Below are positions 6,024 to 14,586 of a DNA stretch of 64,000 bases, one piece after another. The stretch comes from Nitrosomonas sp. Its GTDB lineage: Bacteria; Pseudomonadota; Gammaproteobacteria; Burkholderiales; Nitrosomonadaceae. A program made the position numbers and the translations under genes. The notes under the pieces are model-generated. The model was not told the origin of the DNA and did not search any database. It worked only from the letters and a program-made list of their open reading frames with translations. The stretch is taken from positions 62,001 to 126,000 of the forward strand of contig JADJES010000001.1 of NCBI GenBank assembly GCA_016708955.1, in the 5' to 3' direction. Each line of letters opens with the position of its first letter. The first letter of the stretch is position 1.

Positions 6024-7979
6024 ATGATAAGTGCTGCAGTAACACGGCCTGACTGGTCCTGCGCCGATTCACAGGCACTGTATGCTATGGAAAAGTGGGC
6101 AGATGGCTTTTATTCGGTGAATGAGCGGGGTCATGTCTCGGTTTGCCCTATCGAAGGCCAGGCACTGCACATAGATGTCATGGATGTGATTCGCGCGGCT
6201 CGCTCTGAAGGCGCTTCTCTGCCCATGCTGATTCGTTTTCAGGATGTGATCAGTTCGCGCGTGCGACGCCTGAATCAAAAGTTTCAGATGGCGATTCAGG
6301 ACAGCGGTTACGAGGGAACCTATCGCAGTATTTATCCGATTAAAGTTAATCAGTTGCAGGAGGTGGTGGCGGAAATCCTGGAAGCAGGCAAAGAATTTAG
6401 TATTGGACTGGAATGTGGTTCCAAAGCCGAATTGTTGGCCGTGCTGCCACTGATTGCAGATGAGACACTGTTGCTTTGCAATGGTGTTAAGGACTGCACC
6501 ATGCTGACCCTCATGTTAAATGCGCAACAGCTTGGACAGCAAGTGGTGCCGATTATTGAAAAATATTCGGAGTTTGAGCAACTGATGAATCTGGCCGAAG
6601 CGCGCCAGATGAAACCCCGGTTAGGGGTGCGTTTGAAACTGAACACGAAGGGATCAGGGCGTTGGTTTGAGTCCGGCGGGGCCAGTTCCAAGTTTGGGTT
6701 GACTATTCCGGAGCTGGTAAAACTGATACAAACGCTGGAAAACCGGGAAATGGCCGGGCAGCTGGAATTGTTGCATTTCCATCTGGGGAGTCAAATTGCT
6801 GATATTCAGGTGCTGCGGAGTGCAGTCAAAGAAATCATGCAGATTTATGCGGATTTGATGTTGCGAGGCCTGCAGATCAAATATCTGGATGTCGGCGGCG
6901 GACTCGGGGTGAATTACGGGGGTGACTATGACAATCCGGAATCATCCATTAATTACGGATTGCGTGAATATGCCAATGTGGTGGTGTATACGGTTAAAGA
7001 AATCTGTGATGAGCGACAGGTACCGATGCCGAATCTCCTGTCAGAAAGTGGCCGCGCCCTCACTGCGCATCATTCCGTGCTGGTGGTTCCTGTGTTGGGT
7101 GTGCATAGGCCGGATAGTCCGCCGATGTCTGATTTTCCGGCTCATCTGCCTGCCACGGTGTTACGCATGGCGTCGGTATACAGCGATGCACAATCTGCAG
7201 AGAAAAGCAGTGTGTTGCTGGAATGCTATCACGATGCACAGGAAATCCGTCTGGAAACCGAGCAGATGGCGCGTTTGGGTTATCTGTCTGTTGAACATAT
7301 GGCGCAATCGGACAGTTTGTACTGGAGTATTTGCCGCGAAGTGCTGCGCAAATTAACTGCGGCTGAGTCGACCCCGGTCTCGCCCGAGCAGATGGAGCTG
7401 GAAAAGCAGCTCACGGACATGTATCTGGGAGATTTCTCAGTTTTTCATTCCATTATCGACCACTGGGCCATCGGACAGATTTTCCCGGTGATGCCCCTGC
7501 ATCGATTGCAGGAAAAACCTGTGCGGCGCGGTCAGTTGGTGGATCTGACTTGTGATTCGGATGGTAAGGTGAGTCAGTATGTGTCATCGTCCGGCATCAG
7601 TGACTGTCTGCCCCTGCATGATTTTTGTCAGGATGAATCCTACTTTCTGGGTATTTTTCTCGTCGGCGCTTATCAGGAGATACTGGTGGACGCGCACAAT
7701 CTATTCGGACGCGTGGATGAGGTGCACGTCTATGCGAAAGCAGAAGAAGCGAACGGTTTCTGGATAGAAGAATTGCTGAAGGGGATTAGTGTCAAGGAAA
7801 TGCTGAGCCAGGTGCAATATTTTCCCAATGACCTGGGCCGGCGCATGTCGGAATTTATTCGCCGGCAGATAAACGCGGGGCATATCAAGCCTGCGGAAGG
7901 AACACGAATTCTTAATAATTATACCCAGCGTCTGGGAGATACTACATATTGTGATGTCGGCTCCAGTGAACCGTCATAG
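6024..7979 (+). CDS. speA: Biosynthetic arginine decarboxylase (PLP-dependent)
   Basis: 651 residues, the normal length for SpeA, which converts arginine to agmatine in polyamine synthesis. Visible features are YPIKVNQ with the PLP-binding lysine (K107), the alanine-racemase-fold barrel with LHFHLGSQ (about 250), the phosphate-binding DVGGGLGVNY (about 289-298), and LSESGRALTAHH. The C-terminal domain contains CDSDGK, followed by FLVGAYQE and the ending ILNNYTQRLGDTTY. It is monocistronic, with no strong ribosome-binding site before the ATG. Downstream is a family-C repeat. Confidence 0.95.
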   Translation: MISAAVTRPDWSCADSQALYAMEKWADGFYSVNERGHVSVCPIEGQALHIDVMDVIRAARSEGASLPMLIRFQDVISSRVRRLNQKFQMAIQDSGYEGTYRSIYPIKVNQLQEVVAEILEAGKEFSIGLECGSKAELLAVLPLIADETLLLCNGVKDCTMLTLMLNAQQLGQQVVPIIEKYSEFEQLMNLAEARQMKPRLGVRLKLNTKGSGRWFESGGASSKFGLTIPELVKLIQTLENREMAGQLELLHFHLGSQIADIQVLRSAVKEIMQIYADLMLRGLQIKYLDVGGGLGVNYGGDYDNPESSINYGLREYANVVVYTVKEICDERQVPMPNLLSESGRALTAHHSVLVVPVLGVHRPDSPPMSDFPAHLPATVLRMASVYSDAQSAEKSSVLLECYHDAQEIRLETEQMARLGYLSVEHMAQSDSLYWSICREVLRKLTAAESTPVSPEQMELEKQLTDMYLGDFSVFHSIIDHWAIGQIFPVMPLHRLQEKPVRRGQLVDLTCDSDGKVSQYVSSSGISDCLPLHDFCQDESYFLGIFLVGAYQEILVDAHNLFGRVDEVHVYAKAEEANGFWIEELLKGISVKEMLSQVQYFPNDLGRRMSEFIRRQINAGHIKPAEGTRILNNYTQRLGDTTYCDVGSSEPS

Positions 7980-7998
7980 TCAGATGGAAAAATGCAAC

Positions 7999-8164
7999 CT
8001 AGCCCGGATATTGCATGAATTCGCACGATGATCACGCATGATATTGGTTTCACAAGGGATTTTTCGAAGAAGCGGTGTAGTTATTTATACACCTGACTGA
8101 GACAATTCCTTGTGGAATCAAGAGACAAGTGAGGGCGTGTGCAATTCATGCAATATCCGGGCTA
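7999..8164. repeat. Miniature inverted repeat, family C, copy 1
   Basis: About 165 bp with terminal inverted repeats CTAGCCCGGATATTGCATG and CATGCAATATCCGGGCTAG. A second copy in the opposite orientation is at 54734-54895. The right end overlaps the 3' end of the epimerase gene and supplies its TAG stop codon. Confidence 0.85.
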
Positions 8165-9148
8165 GAGCCAACCCTGCGCCCGGTACCATATTATGGCATC
8201 CCGCGCGGCTTCACGTATCGGACGGGGGTGCAATCCAAGTTCTTTCGAGCTTGCTGAGGAATCAAAAAACATATTACGACGGGTTAGGCGTACCCCGGTT
8301 ATCGTAGCGATCGGAATTTTTCCACTCACATGGTCTGCCCACAGTTCACTGAACCAGGCCACAAGTAAAGCAAGTGAATAAGGAACTTTCCAACGCGGTA
8401 AAGGTTGTTTTGTTTCCTCACTCAGAATATTCAACCAATCCGAAAGACGAAGATTCTCTCCTCCCAGTAGATAACGAATTCCTGTTCTTCCCTTCTTCAT
8501 CGCCAGAATCATGCCCGTCGCCACATCTCTCGCATCAATGAGATTGAAATTGCATTCCAAATACCCAGGTAACTCACCCCGACAAAAAGCTAACGACAAG
8601 CGAGTAGGTGGCGTTTGTAATCGGTCTCCGGGACCTATGGGCAAGGTGGGACTAACTACAATAATGGGAGCGCCTTCTTCCCTAACCATACGGAAAACTT
8701 CTTTTTCCGCGTGAAACTTGCTCAGGCAGTATGGACCCACCATATCATTTGCTTTGAGGCGAAGTTTCTCAACGAAACGTTCTTCCGGATTATGGGATGA
8801 CAGGATGCTCTCAGTACTTGTGTACAATATCCGCTTAGCGCCACTGTCAAGGGCAGCACGCATGACATGGACGGTTCCGAGATGGTTAATCTTATCGAAT
8901 TCCCGGCGGTCACGGCACCAAAGGTTAGGGTCGGCAGCAAGGTGATAGACATATTCGCAATCTTGTGTAGCTTTCCGGACGGATGGCTCATCCCGAATGT
9001 CAGCCCTCACCAGCTCAATTCGATCCAGTGGCAAATGGTCGACAGAAGCGCCTGGCCGTTCCAGCACACGAACAGATTCATTCGTATCCAGTAACTGCGT
9101 CACCAGGTGCGAACCCAGGAAACCCGCGCCGCCAGTGACCAGAATCAA
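8162..9148 (-). CDS. NAD-dependent epimerase/dehydratase, HpnA-like extended SDR
   Basis: 328 residues of the extended short-chain dehydrogenase family. The N-terminus has the NAD-binding GGAGFLGSH; YHLAADPNLW follows, and the catalytic YxxxK lies in GPYCLSKFHAE (about residue 140). The opening VRVLERPGASVDHLPLDRI resembles hopanoid-associated sugar epimerase HpnA, but the assignment to hopanoids is an inference. Its ATG overlaps the stop of the ketopantoate-reductase-like gene upstream by 4 bp, so the two are translationally coupled. The stop codon lies in a family-C repeat, so the native C-terminus may have been altered by that insertion. Confidence 0.8.
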   Translation of the reverse strand: MILVTGGAGFLGSHLVTQLLDTNESVRVLERPGASVDHLPLDRIELVRADIRDEPSVRKATQDCEYVYHLAADPNLWCRDRREFDKINHLGTVHVMRAALDSGAKRILYTSTESILSSHNPEERFVEKLRLKANDMVGPYCLSKFHAEKEVFRMVREEGAPIIVVSPTLPIGPGDRLQTPPTRLSLAFCRGELPGYLECNFNLIDARDVATGMILAMKKGRTGIRYLLGGENLRLSDWLNILSEETKQPLPRWKVPYSLALLVAWFSELWADHVSGKIPIATITGVRLTRRNMFFDSSASSKELGLHPRPIREAARDAIIWYRAQGWL

Positions 9149-10167
9149 GATAGAATTCCTTCCGGCAAATGATCTGCCAAATCCTGCAAATGTTGATATT
9201 GGGGATTCAAACCTTCGGAAGTTATTTTTTCAATGAGCGCAAACGTGGCGCGATTCAAAGGACAAGAAAACTTTCCAGCAAGCCGAATAAGATGGCCGGT
9301 ATAGGCATCGATTTCTGTGCGAGCATGCTCGGCGTGAATATCAGGAGCCATGGAGCAATACGTCCCGCGTAACGATGGACGAAAAAACATAGCCATCAGT
9401 GCCGGCAGCCAAGGTGTGCGTAGAATCAGGGATACTGTACTGGGATGAAACGGCCCGATACACGCAAGCGGAATTTTCGCATGTTGGAGAATCGCATAAT
9501 TTTCAAGAAGCAGTGCAAAAAAGAGCGCCTTAGCCAGTTGACCGGTCAGTAATTCCCCATTATCCACGCCTGCCATCGCCGCCAGTGGTGAGATGGCCGC
9601 ATTGTACATCAGCTTGGTTGCTTTATAAGGCCGGATATCCGGAACAAGTTCGACAGGAAACAACTTGGCTTTTCCCAGTGCACTAGCCAGTGATATTATT
9701 TCAGCCTGTTCATCGGCAGTGATAGATCGGCGTGCTCCGATATGCAGGCTACCCGGTCGCGTGATTCGTGTTACGGGCTGATCGCGTTGGCATTCCGATA
9801 CAAAAGAGGCGATACCCTCGCACGCGTGATTGCGTTGCTCCAGCTCCGGATCAAAGCCATTCTGAATCGGGACTAAGAATGCATCTTCCGGCAAACGGGC
9901 AAGTACTGCTGGATTATCATAAGTTTTAGTGCAAAGCAGAATAAAACCTTCATCCGGCGGAATCCAATCATCAAAAGCCACGATGGGTATCTGTTGCGTT
10001 CCCGGTCCAACCACCGTTATGCCGTTTTTTCTACCATAAGCGATTTTGCCGGAATGATTGTCAATCAGGACCACGGAATAACCGCCCTGGACCAAAGCCC
10101 ATCCAAGCGCTGCGCCAATACCGCCTACACCAAAAATATGAATCGGCTTGTTGAGTAATCGGGGCAT
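9145..10167 (-). CDS. Ketopantoate reductase (PanE/ApbA) family protein
   Basis: 340 residues. The N-terminal Rossmann fold has FGVGGIGAALGWALVQGG and a strand ending in VVLID; LLCTKTYD and VPIQNGFDPE match the ApbA/PanE core, and a helical C-terminal domain follows, with KLMYNAAISPLAAMAG in the substrate region. PanE makes pantoate for coenzyme A; this member is divergent and sits with an epimerase rather than panB/panC, so the substrate is uncertain. It overlaps the downstream epimerase gene by 4 bp (ATGA type). Confidence 0.75.
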   Translation of the reverse strand: MPRLLNKPIHIFGVGGIGAALGWALVQGGYSVVLIDNHSGKIAYGRKNGITVVGPGTQQIPIVAFDDWIPPDEGFILLCTKTYDNPAVLARLPEDAFLVPIQNGFDPELEQRNHACEGIASFVSECQRDQPVTRITRPGSLHIGARRSITADEQAEIISLASALGKAKLFPVELVPDIRPYKATKLMYNAAISPLAAMAGVDNGELLTGQLAKALFFALLLENYAILQHAKIPLACIGPFHPSTVSLILRTPWLPALMAMFFRPSLRGTYCSMAPDIHAEHARTEIDAYTGHLIRLAGKFSCPLNRATFALIEKITSEGLNPQYQHLQDLADHLPEGILS

Positions 10168-10276
10168 TTATCTAGAAATCCGATAAATTGATCGAATTAA
10201 ACAGTAATGCGGGTTCCATGGAATTAGCCCCGGCCAAAATATAGTCATAGGCCTATTCGATAAATACCGCAATGAG

Positions 10277-10756
10277 TTATTTATCGGTTGATTTCGTCAT
10301 GTCTGACAACGTAGTGAGTATCCGTTGCCGGAGACTCGGACTAGCGCCGAGCACTATTCCAGCGATTAATGCCGTCAGCACAAAATCACTGCTCTTAACA
10401 TTGGACTTAGCAACAATATCGCCGATTACGGCTCCCAACTGAGCGGTGGGATCATCGGCAGTCTGCTCGGGGAGATTGTTGCTTTTGAGCGGCACCGCCC
10501 GGCTTTGCTGTGCAATAACCAATAACAAGATTGCCGCAAAGAACACCACGACACCCCCCACAATCACACCGGCTTGCCAAGGTGGAAATGTTTCCGCTAA
10601 CGATAAGTACAAGCCATAAAGCATAAAAACCATGCCAACTACCACGGCCATCACAGCCAATCCCAACAGCGACATCATGATGGCTAATTTGACCGAGCTT
10701 CGCCATAGTTTGGCCTGTTCCGCAGCGACGATCTCTGCAAGCAATTTGGGCAACAC
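10277..10756 (-). CDS. YqjE-like / phage-holin-family (DUF1469) membrane protein
   Basis: 159 residues. An N-terminal amphipathic segment (MLPKLLAEIVAAEQAKLW) is followed by two transmembrane helices (about 25-50 and 63-85), then a polar region and a short hydrophobic C-terminal segment. This resembles YqjE of the yqjD-yqjE-yqjK operon, and it follows a YqjD-like DUF883 gene by 13 bp, as in E. coli. The role is unknown. A 19-codon remnant of a second copy is at 2217-2276. Confidence 0.75.
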   Translation of the reverse strand: MLPKLLAEIVAAEQAKLWRSSVKLAIMMSLLGLAVMAVVVGMVFMLYGLYLSLAETFPPWQAGVIVGGVVVFFAAILLLVIAQQSRAVPLKSNNLPEQTADDPTAQLGAVIGDIVAKSNVKSSDFVLTALIAGIVLGASPSLRQRILTTLSDMTKSTDK

Positions 10757-10769
10757 TTATGTCAGCCGT

Positions 10770-11057
10770 TTAACGTTTATTACTCAGTAGCATACCGATC
10801 ACGAAACCGCTGCCGAAAGCGACCAGCGCACTGGTAAGCGGACGTTCTTCAATATACTTTTCCACACTTTCTCCGGCCGCTTTAGTCTGATCGAGTACCT
10901 GCTTTTCCGTGTCTTGAACCAAATCGGCAACCCTGTCGCCTTGCTTTCCCGCCAGATCCTTCACTGAAGTCACCAACGATCCAATGTCTGCCCGCAGACT
11001 GTTCAAATCCTTTTTTAACTGTTCCATCTCTTTACTAAATTCATCTGTTGTTGCCAT
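10770..11057 (-). CDS. DUF883 (ElaB/YqjD-type) membrane-anchored protein, copy 2
   Basis: 95 residues starting MATTDEF (ATG at 11057, GGAGAACAACC directly upstream). The frame is open further up, but that extension has no ribosome-binding site and is not shared with copy 1. A charged coiled coil is followed by the C-terminal anchor ERPLTSALVAFGSGFVIGML. It is about 80 percent identical to copy 1 by eye. It is transcribed with the 25-residue protein upstream and the YqjE-like gene 13 bp downstream. Confidence 0.85.
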   Translation of the reverse strand: MATTDEFSKEMEQLKKDLNSLRADIGSLVTSVKDLAGKQGDRVADLVQDTEKQVLDQTKAAGESVEKYIEERPLTSALVAFGSGFVIGMLLSNKR

Positions 11058-11236
11058 GGTTGTTCTCCGTTTAAACAAATAGATTCGATAATTTTTTAAC
11101 TAAATAACAAGAAATCGAATAGTTTCTTTGCCAATTCTGATTGAGAGTTGCATTCTCAACAGAATACCTTCAAGCAATATGACGTGCTAAATTTCCCACA
11201 CTGCCATTGACTCAATTGATACGTTCAGTGTTGCTC

Positions 11237-11314
11237 TTAGTTGTTAAGCAGATAAATGATGACCAATACGATCGCCGGTACCCCGAGCAGCCACCCTAGA
11301 AAATATTTACCCAT
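11237..11314 (-). CDS. 25-residue hydrophobic microprotein
   Basis: The minus-strand ORF encodes MGKYFLGWLLGVPAIVLVII followed by YLLNN, a single membrane-spanning helix. A strong ribosome-binding site, GGAGATTCAA, precedes the ATG. It lies between operator 7 (203 bp upstream) and DUF883 copy 2 and is co-directional with it. Very short proteins opening MGKY-LGWLLGVP recur, to my memory, in proteobacterial genomes, which supports a real gene. Function unknown. Confidence 0.65.
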   Translation of the reverse strand: MGKYFLGWLLGVPAIVLVIIYLLNN

Positions 11315-11516
11315 TTGAATCTCCTTTGCAGAATTAGGACTACTGATTTGTTAACCCAATACGTCGCCGATCGAGTAGTTGTGCAGCAATGTGTAAGATT
11401 TTCATGAACGTACCGCGGTTATGAATCAGAGGGGGAATCTAAAGCCCGGCCCGATCGTGTCATACAAATCACATTGCCACACTTTGCACACATTACAGTA
11501 CGAATCGGCTGTCGTA

Positions 11517-11532
11517 TGTGCGGCGCCGCACA
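11517..11532 (-). promoter_or_regulatory. Palindromic operator, site 7 (TGTGCGGCGCCGCACA)
   Basis: A perfect 16-bp palindrome. On the minus strand a -10-like TAATGT follows after 21 bp (11495-11490). It lies just after the AI-2E stop and upstream of the microprotein-DUF883-YqjE genes, which it probably controls. It is the duplicate of site 3. Confidence 0.65.
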
Positions 11533-11561
11533 AAGGATGCAGATCGAGCGGATAATTGCGC

Positions 11562-12635
11562 TCAGCTGCGTGCTTTAGGGAGATTTTCTGTTTTCGCCGC
11601 CGGTTGTGCTGTCCATAGCTGGACCAGCGTAACGCCCACAGCCAGGATCGCGGGACCGATGAAAATACCGATAAAACCATAGGCGACAATACCGCCAGTC
11701 ACACCCAGAAAAGTCAGCAGAAAGGACAAACTACTGCCGCGGCTAATGAGATAGGGCCTGACAACGTTGTCGATGCTGCTGATCACCAATACGCCCCACA
11801 ACACCATGAAAATTGCCCAGCCGTAGGATTCCTGGTAGAGAAACCAAACGCTGGCACCGCCCCATATCAAGGTTGGCCCCATTGGAATCATGGCTAGAAA
11901 GAAAGTGGCGGCACCGAGCAGGAAAGCGCCCGGCACTCCGGCAATGAAAAAACCGATGGTGGCGGCGATGGCCTGCGCTAATGCCGCGCCGAAAATGCCA
12001 TGCACAACTCCGGTCACGGTCTGATGGATCATTGTCAGAGGCTCTGCACCGAGACTACCGGCAAGCAGCTTCGCCATCCCATTTCGCAGCGCCTGTATCA
12101 GGGCTTCGCCATCGCGGTAGAAAAAGAAACCGATGAATGCGGCGAACACCATTTGCAGCAAGCTTTGACCAATCACATTGCCCAAGTTAAGGAGAAAATT
12201 TCTCACCGGTTCGAGCAGTTCTTTAAATAGCATCACCGCTTCCTTTCCGCCGGAAGCAAGTCCTTGCCAATAACTATTAAGTCGCTCACCGAACAGGGGC
12301 ATCTCTTTAAGCCATACAGGCGGCTCAATCGGACCGCGTTCCAGGAATACTTTGACTGTGTCGAAAGTGGCAGTCACATTGTCCGCCAAACTGACAGCAA
12401 GCAGCGCGGATGGGATAATTACTAACATAATCAGCAGCATTACCATCAGTAACGATGCCAGAGCAGGTTTTTCCCCTAACACGCTGCGTAAGCGCAGATA
12501 AAGCGGCCAAGTCGAAATGCACACCACCATTGCGAACAGGATCGCAGGAATGAACGGATGGATAACCAGGTAGCAGCTAATAAAAACGATAGCGATTACG
12601 GCAAGCTGGATGAATTGCAGAATATGTTTTTCCAT
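11562..12635 (-). CDS. AI-2E family (PerM-type) transporter
   Basis: 357 residues with seven to eight hydrophobic segments and the family core FLLGAATFFLAMIPMGPTLIWG (about 230-250), plus the conserved IDNVVRPYLISRG near the C-terminus. These permeases are linked to autoinducer-2 export or Na+/H+ antiport; the substrate here is unknown. The duplicate at 2825-3003 has decayed. A half operator (TGTGCG at 12717) lies upstream but lacks the second arm, so regulation is not clear. Confidence 0.85.
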   Translation of the reverse strand: MEKHILQFIQLAVIAIVFISCYLVIHPFIPAILFAMVVCISTWPLYLRLRSVLGEKPALASLLMVMLLIMLVIIPSALLAVSLADNVTATFDTVKVFLERGPIEPPVWLKEMPLFGERLNSYWQGLASGGKEAVMLFKELLEPVRNFLLNLGNVIGQSLLQMVFAAFIGFFFYRDGEALIQALRNGMAKLLAGSLGAEPLTMIHQTVTGVVHGIFGAALAQAIAATIGFFIAGVPGAFLLGAATFFLAMIPMGPTLIWGGASVWFLYQESYGWAIFMVLWGVLVISSIDNVVRPYLISRGSSLSFLLTFLGVTGGIVAYGFIGIFIGPAILAVGVTLVQLWTAQPAAKTENLPKARS

Positions 12636-12918
12636 ACTTAACCTTTGCTCATCCTTGGCTAACGCCCACGGTGCTCCTTGCGTAAGTACTTGCTGGTTTT
12701 CAGCAGAGTATCGTAATGTGCGCGCGGTTCAGCCTATGGCCTAATGGGGATTTATTTGAAGGATCAAACATAATGCTTATAAGTGGCATTTGCGCTCGAT
12801 TTTTCGTCGTTCGAGAGAGCCGAGCACCAAAATTTACGAATCGTATCTTTCTATCTTTCGACAATCCACGCTAATCGGTATGTGCATTAGCGCGAATCGA
12901 TTTAACAAGCGAAGCAGT
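12636..12918. other. Non-coding spacer
   Basis: A 283-bp spacer between the AI-2E promoter side and the end of the coiled-coil gene. It holds a half-site TGTGCG (12717) and an imperfect palindrome TGTGCATTAGCGCG (12881-12894) related to the operator family. No convincing gene is seen. Confidence 0.5.
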
Positions 12919-13221
12919 TCAATCTTTAAACTGCGCTTTCAATTTGGCGGCAGTATCTTTAACAGCACTGCTGAGCGCATCCCAAGTACTCTCCACATTG
13001 TCCTTAAGATGTTCCCAAGCGTCATCGCTAGCTTCGCTCAGTTCTTCCAGCCTGTCCTTCGTGGCATCAATCTTCTGTTCAAGCTCTTTAATCTGATTGT
13101 CATATTTAATACGCACATCGGCTGCAGAACTCTTCGCTTCGGCTCTTAACTCATCTAATTTGGCTTGTGCCAACTCCACCTCAGCTTCTATCTTTTGTTG
13201 GTATGCTTTTTTCGTGCTCAT
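12919..13221 (-). CDS. Coiled-coil protein of unknown function
   Basis: 100 residues, almost entirely charged heptad-like helix (KKAYQQKIEAEVELAQAKLDE, then RIKYDNQIKELEQKIDATKD). It ends in a tryptophan-containing segment DDAWEHLKDNVESTWDAL. There is no signal peptide or membrane segment. Small proteins of this type are often annotated as coiled-coil or apolipoprotein-like stress proteins. It is 62 bp downstream of the small lipoprotein gene and probably in the same transcript driven by operator 8. Confidence 0.7.
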   Translation of the reverse strand: MSTKKAYQQKIEAEVELAQAKLDELRAEAKSSAADVRIKYDNQIKELEQKIDATKDRLEELSEASDDAWEHLKDNVESTWDALSSAVKDTAAKLKAQFKD

Positions 13222-13283
13222 AATGTATCTCCTTGGTTAATCAATTTAAAACCGGCTTTCAAACTTCATGATACGTAGGCATA

Positions 13284-13508
13284 CTACTTACCCGCATCTT
13301 TAGCGCTTTCTTTAATTGCTTTGCCGGCATCATCAAGCTCATGACCCACGTCTTCGGCTGCATCACGAATTTTCTCGCCGGGACGGCGATCCAGTGCGTC
13401 ATCAACTTTATTCATCACCTTTTCGCTGCCTGTTTGCTTGTTATCACAGGCAGGTAACATAAGAAACGTAGCGCCAATTATCAGTATAAGAAGGTAGTAA
13501 GGTTTCAT
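13284..13508 (-). CDS. Small lipoprotein
   Basis: 74 residues starting MKPYYLLILI (ATG at 13508 with GGAGAAATAAAC upstream; the frame continues further upstream but without a ribosome-binding site). A lipobox LPAC places the lipidated cysteine at residue 21. The mature part is very hydrophilic, with KVMNKVDDALDRRPGEKIRDAAEDVGHELDDAGKAIKE divided into two amphipathic stretches. It is probably periplasmic and membrane-tethered. Operator 8 lies 107 bp upstream. Confidence 0.75.
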   Translation of the reverse strand: MKPYYLLILIIGATFLMLPACDNKQTGSEKVMNKVDDALDRRPGEKIRDAAEDVGHELDDAGKAIKESAKDAGK

Positions 13509-13614
13509 GTTTATTTCTCCATTGTTGGTTTGGGCTATATCCGCCAGGCCATTGCCGCTAAACATAGATTATCTAACCGCTGTTCAAATTCTATTACTCG
13601 CATCAAGAATCGTC

Positions 13615-13630
13615 TGTGCGGTATCGTACA
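13615..13630 (-). promoter_or_regulatory. Palindromic operator, site 8 (TGTGCGGTATCGTACA)
   Basis: Strong match to the 16-bp consensus. On the minus strand TAATAG (13596-13591) follows after 18 bp as a -10-like hexamer, upstream of the small lipoprotein gene. Confidence 0.65.
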
Positions 13631-13646
13631 GACCGGTTTGGGAGTG

Positions 13647-13865
13647 TTAACTCCTTCTGCCAATAACCAAAAGAAGTTCACCAGCTAGAATGGCACTCAC
13701 ACCTGCCCAGACAGGGATATTGACATATTGTTTTTCATCGACCGGCAAATGGAGTGCTCCGACATTGGCTTGATGAGTCTCCTCGGTATAGCTAAAGCCA
13801 CCATAGGCAAGACCTAAGGCGCCTGCGATGATCAGTATGGCGGCTAATATTCTTGTTAAATCCAT
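13647..13865 (-). CDS. Small two-helix membrane protein
   Basis: 72 residues with two hydrophobic helices (about 5-25 and 50-68) separated by a loop with HQANVGALHLPVDEKQ. The layout resembles DUF3185-type proteins, but the match is not strong enough to name the family. It lies 69 bp downstream of the 47-residue membrane protein at 13935 and probably shares its transcript. Confidence 0.65.
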   Translation of the reverse strand: MDLTRILAAILIIAGALGLAYGGFSYTEETHQANVGALHLPVDEKQYVNIPVWAGVSAILAGELLLVIGRRS

Positions 13866-13934
13866 TTTGTTTTCTCCGCAAAGTAATGTCGAAATTGTTT
13901 TTGAAAACGAACCGGAAGGAATCGAGCCGGAAGA

Positions 13935-14078
13935 TTACCCTCGGCCTTGAATGACCCGGAGCACTATCACAATGAGCGCTATGACCAGGAGCAAGTGAAT
14001 AAATCCGCCCATCGTGGTCGATGAAACAAGCCCGAGTATCCACAGAATGATTAACACTAACGCAATAGTTTCTAACAT
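13935..14078 (-). CDS. Lmo0937-like 47-residue membrane protein
   Basis: Encodes MLETIALVLIILWILGLVSS, then TTMGGFIHLLLVIALIVIVL and RVIQGRG: two membrane helices with the TTMGGFIHLLL turn typical of lmo0937-family (DUF5670) microproteins. AGACATACT precedes the ATG. Function unknown. A family-A repeat lies 57 bp upstream, separating it from the 14415 operator region. Confidence 0.7.
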   Translation of the reverse strand: MLETIALVLIILWILGLVSSTTMGGFIHLLLVIALIVIVLRVIQGRG

Positions 14079-14134
14079 AGTATGTCTCCAGTGATTAATT
14101 GATAGAGAGTTTGTGAAAACAAGGTTTTGCTAAT

Positions 14135-14276
14135 GGGCACTTCTAAAAATCCAAATTTCGTCACAACACTTTGTTACTCTAAAAAAATGTTTCCTTACAT
14201 ATCATGCATATGCTGCGTAACCATTTTTTTCTCGTGCCTCGTTTTGTTTAGAACTTTGAATTTTTAGAAGTGCCCT
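14135..14276. repeat. Miniature inverted repeat, family A, copy 2
   Basis: 142 bp nearly identical to 5181-5322, with ends GGGCACTTCTAAAAATCC and TTTTTAGAAGTGCCCT. It is inserted between the 47-residue membrane protein gene and the operator in front of the first Crp/Fnr gene. Confidence 0.85.
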
Positions 14277-14414
14277 AATGAATCCGAATCCGCACTGCGT
14301 GCCTCGATTGCTGTACTTTGGGATCGCTCGTCACAATGTATCTGCGATACTTTGTTCTCATAAACCCGGAAATCTGGTTATGACAGGATTAAATACATTA
14401 AACCGGGAAGGGTC

Positions 14415-14430
14415 TGTGCGATAGCGCACA
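14415..14430 (+). promoter_or_regulatory. Palindromic operator, site 9 (TGTGCGATAGCGCACA)
   Basis: All twelve arm positions match the consensus TGTGCG-N4-CGCACA. TATTAA (14454-14459) follows after 23 bp as a -10-like hexamer. It lies 157 bp before the first Crp/Fnr gene, suggesting autoregulation. Confidence 0.7.
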
Positions 14431-14586
14431 AAAACGATCTCTTTTGATCTTTGTATTAAGCGCTTGCAACCTTTGCTATTAGCTTGAAACGGCCATGGGC
14501 GAAGAGTCTGGGTGTATATGCATGATGGCGAACAAAGAAAACTGATTTGGGTTATTCTAGAGTACTTACTCAGAATGGAGGCTTCT

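Noticed and set aside
12717..12732. Possible operator TGTGCGCGCGGTTCAG upstream of the AI-2E gene
   Set aside because: Only the left arm matches; the right arm does not and no -10 lies at the expected spacing.
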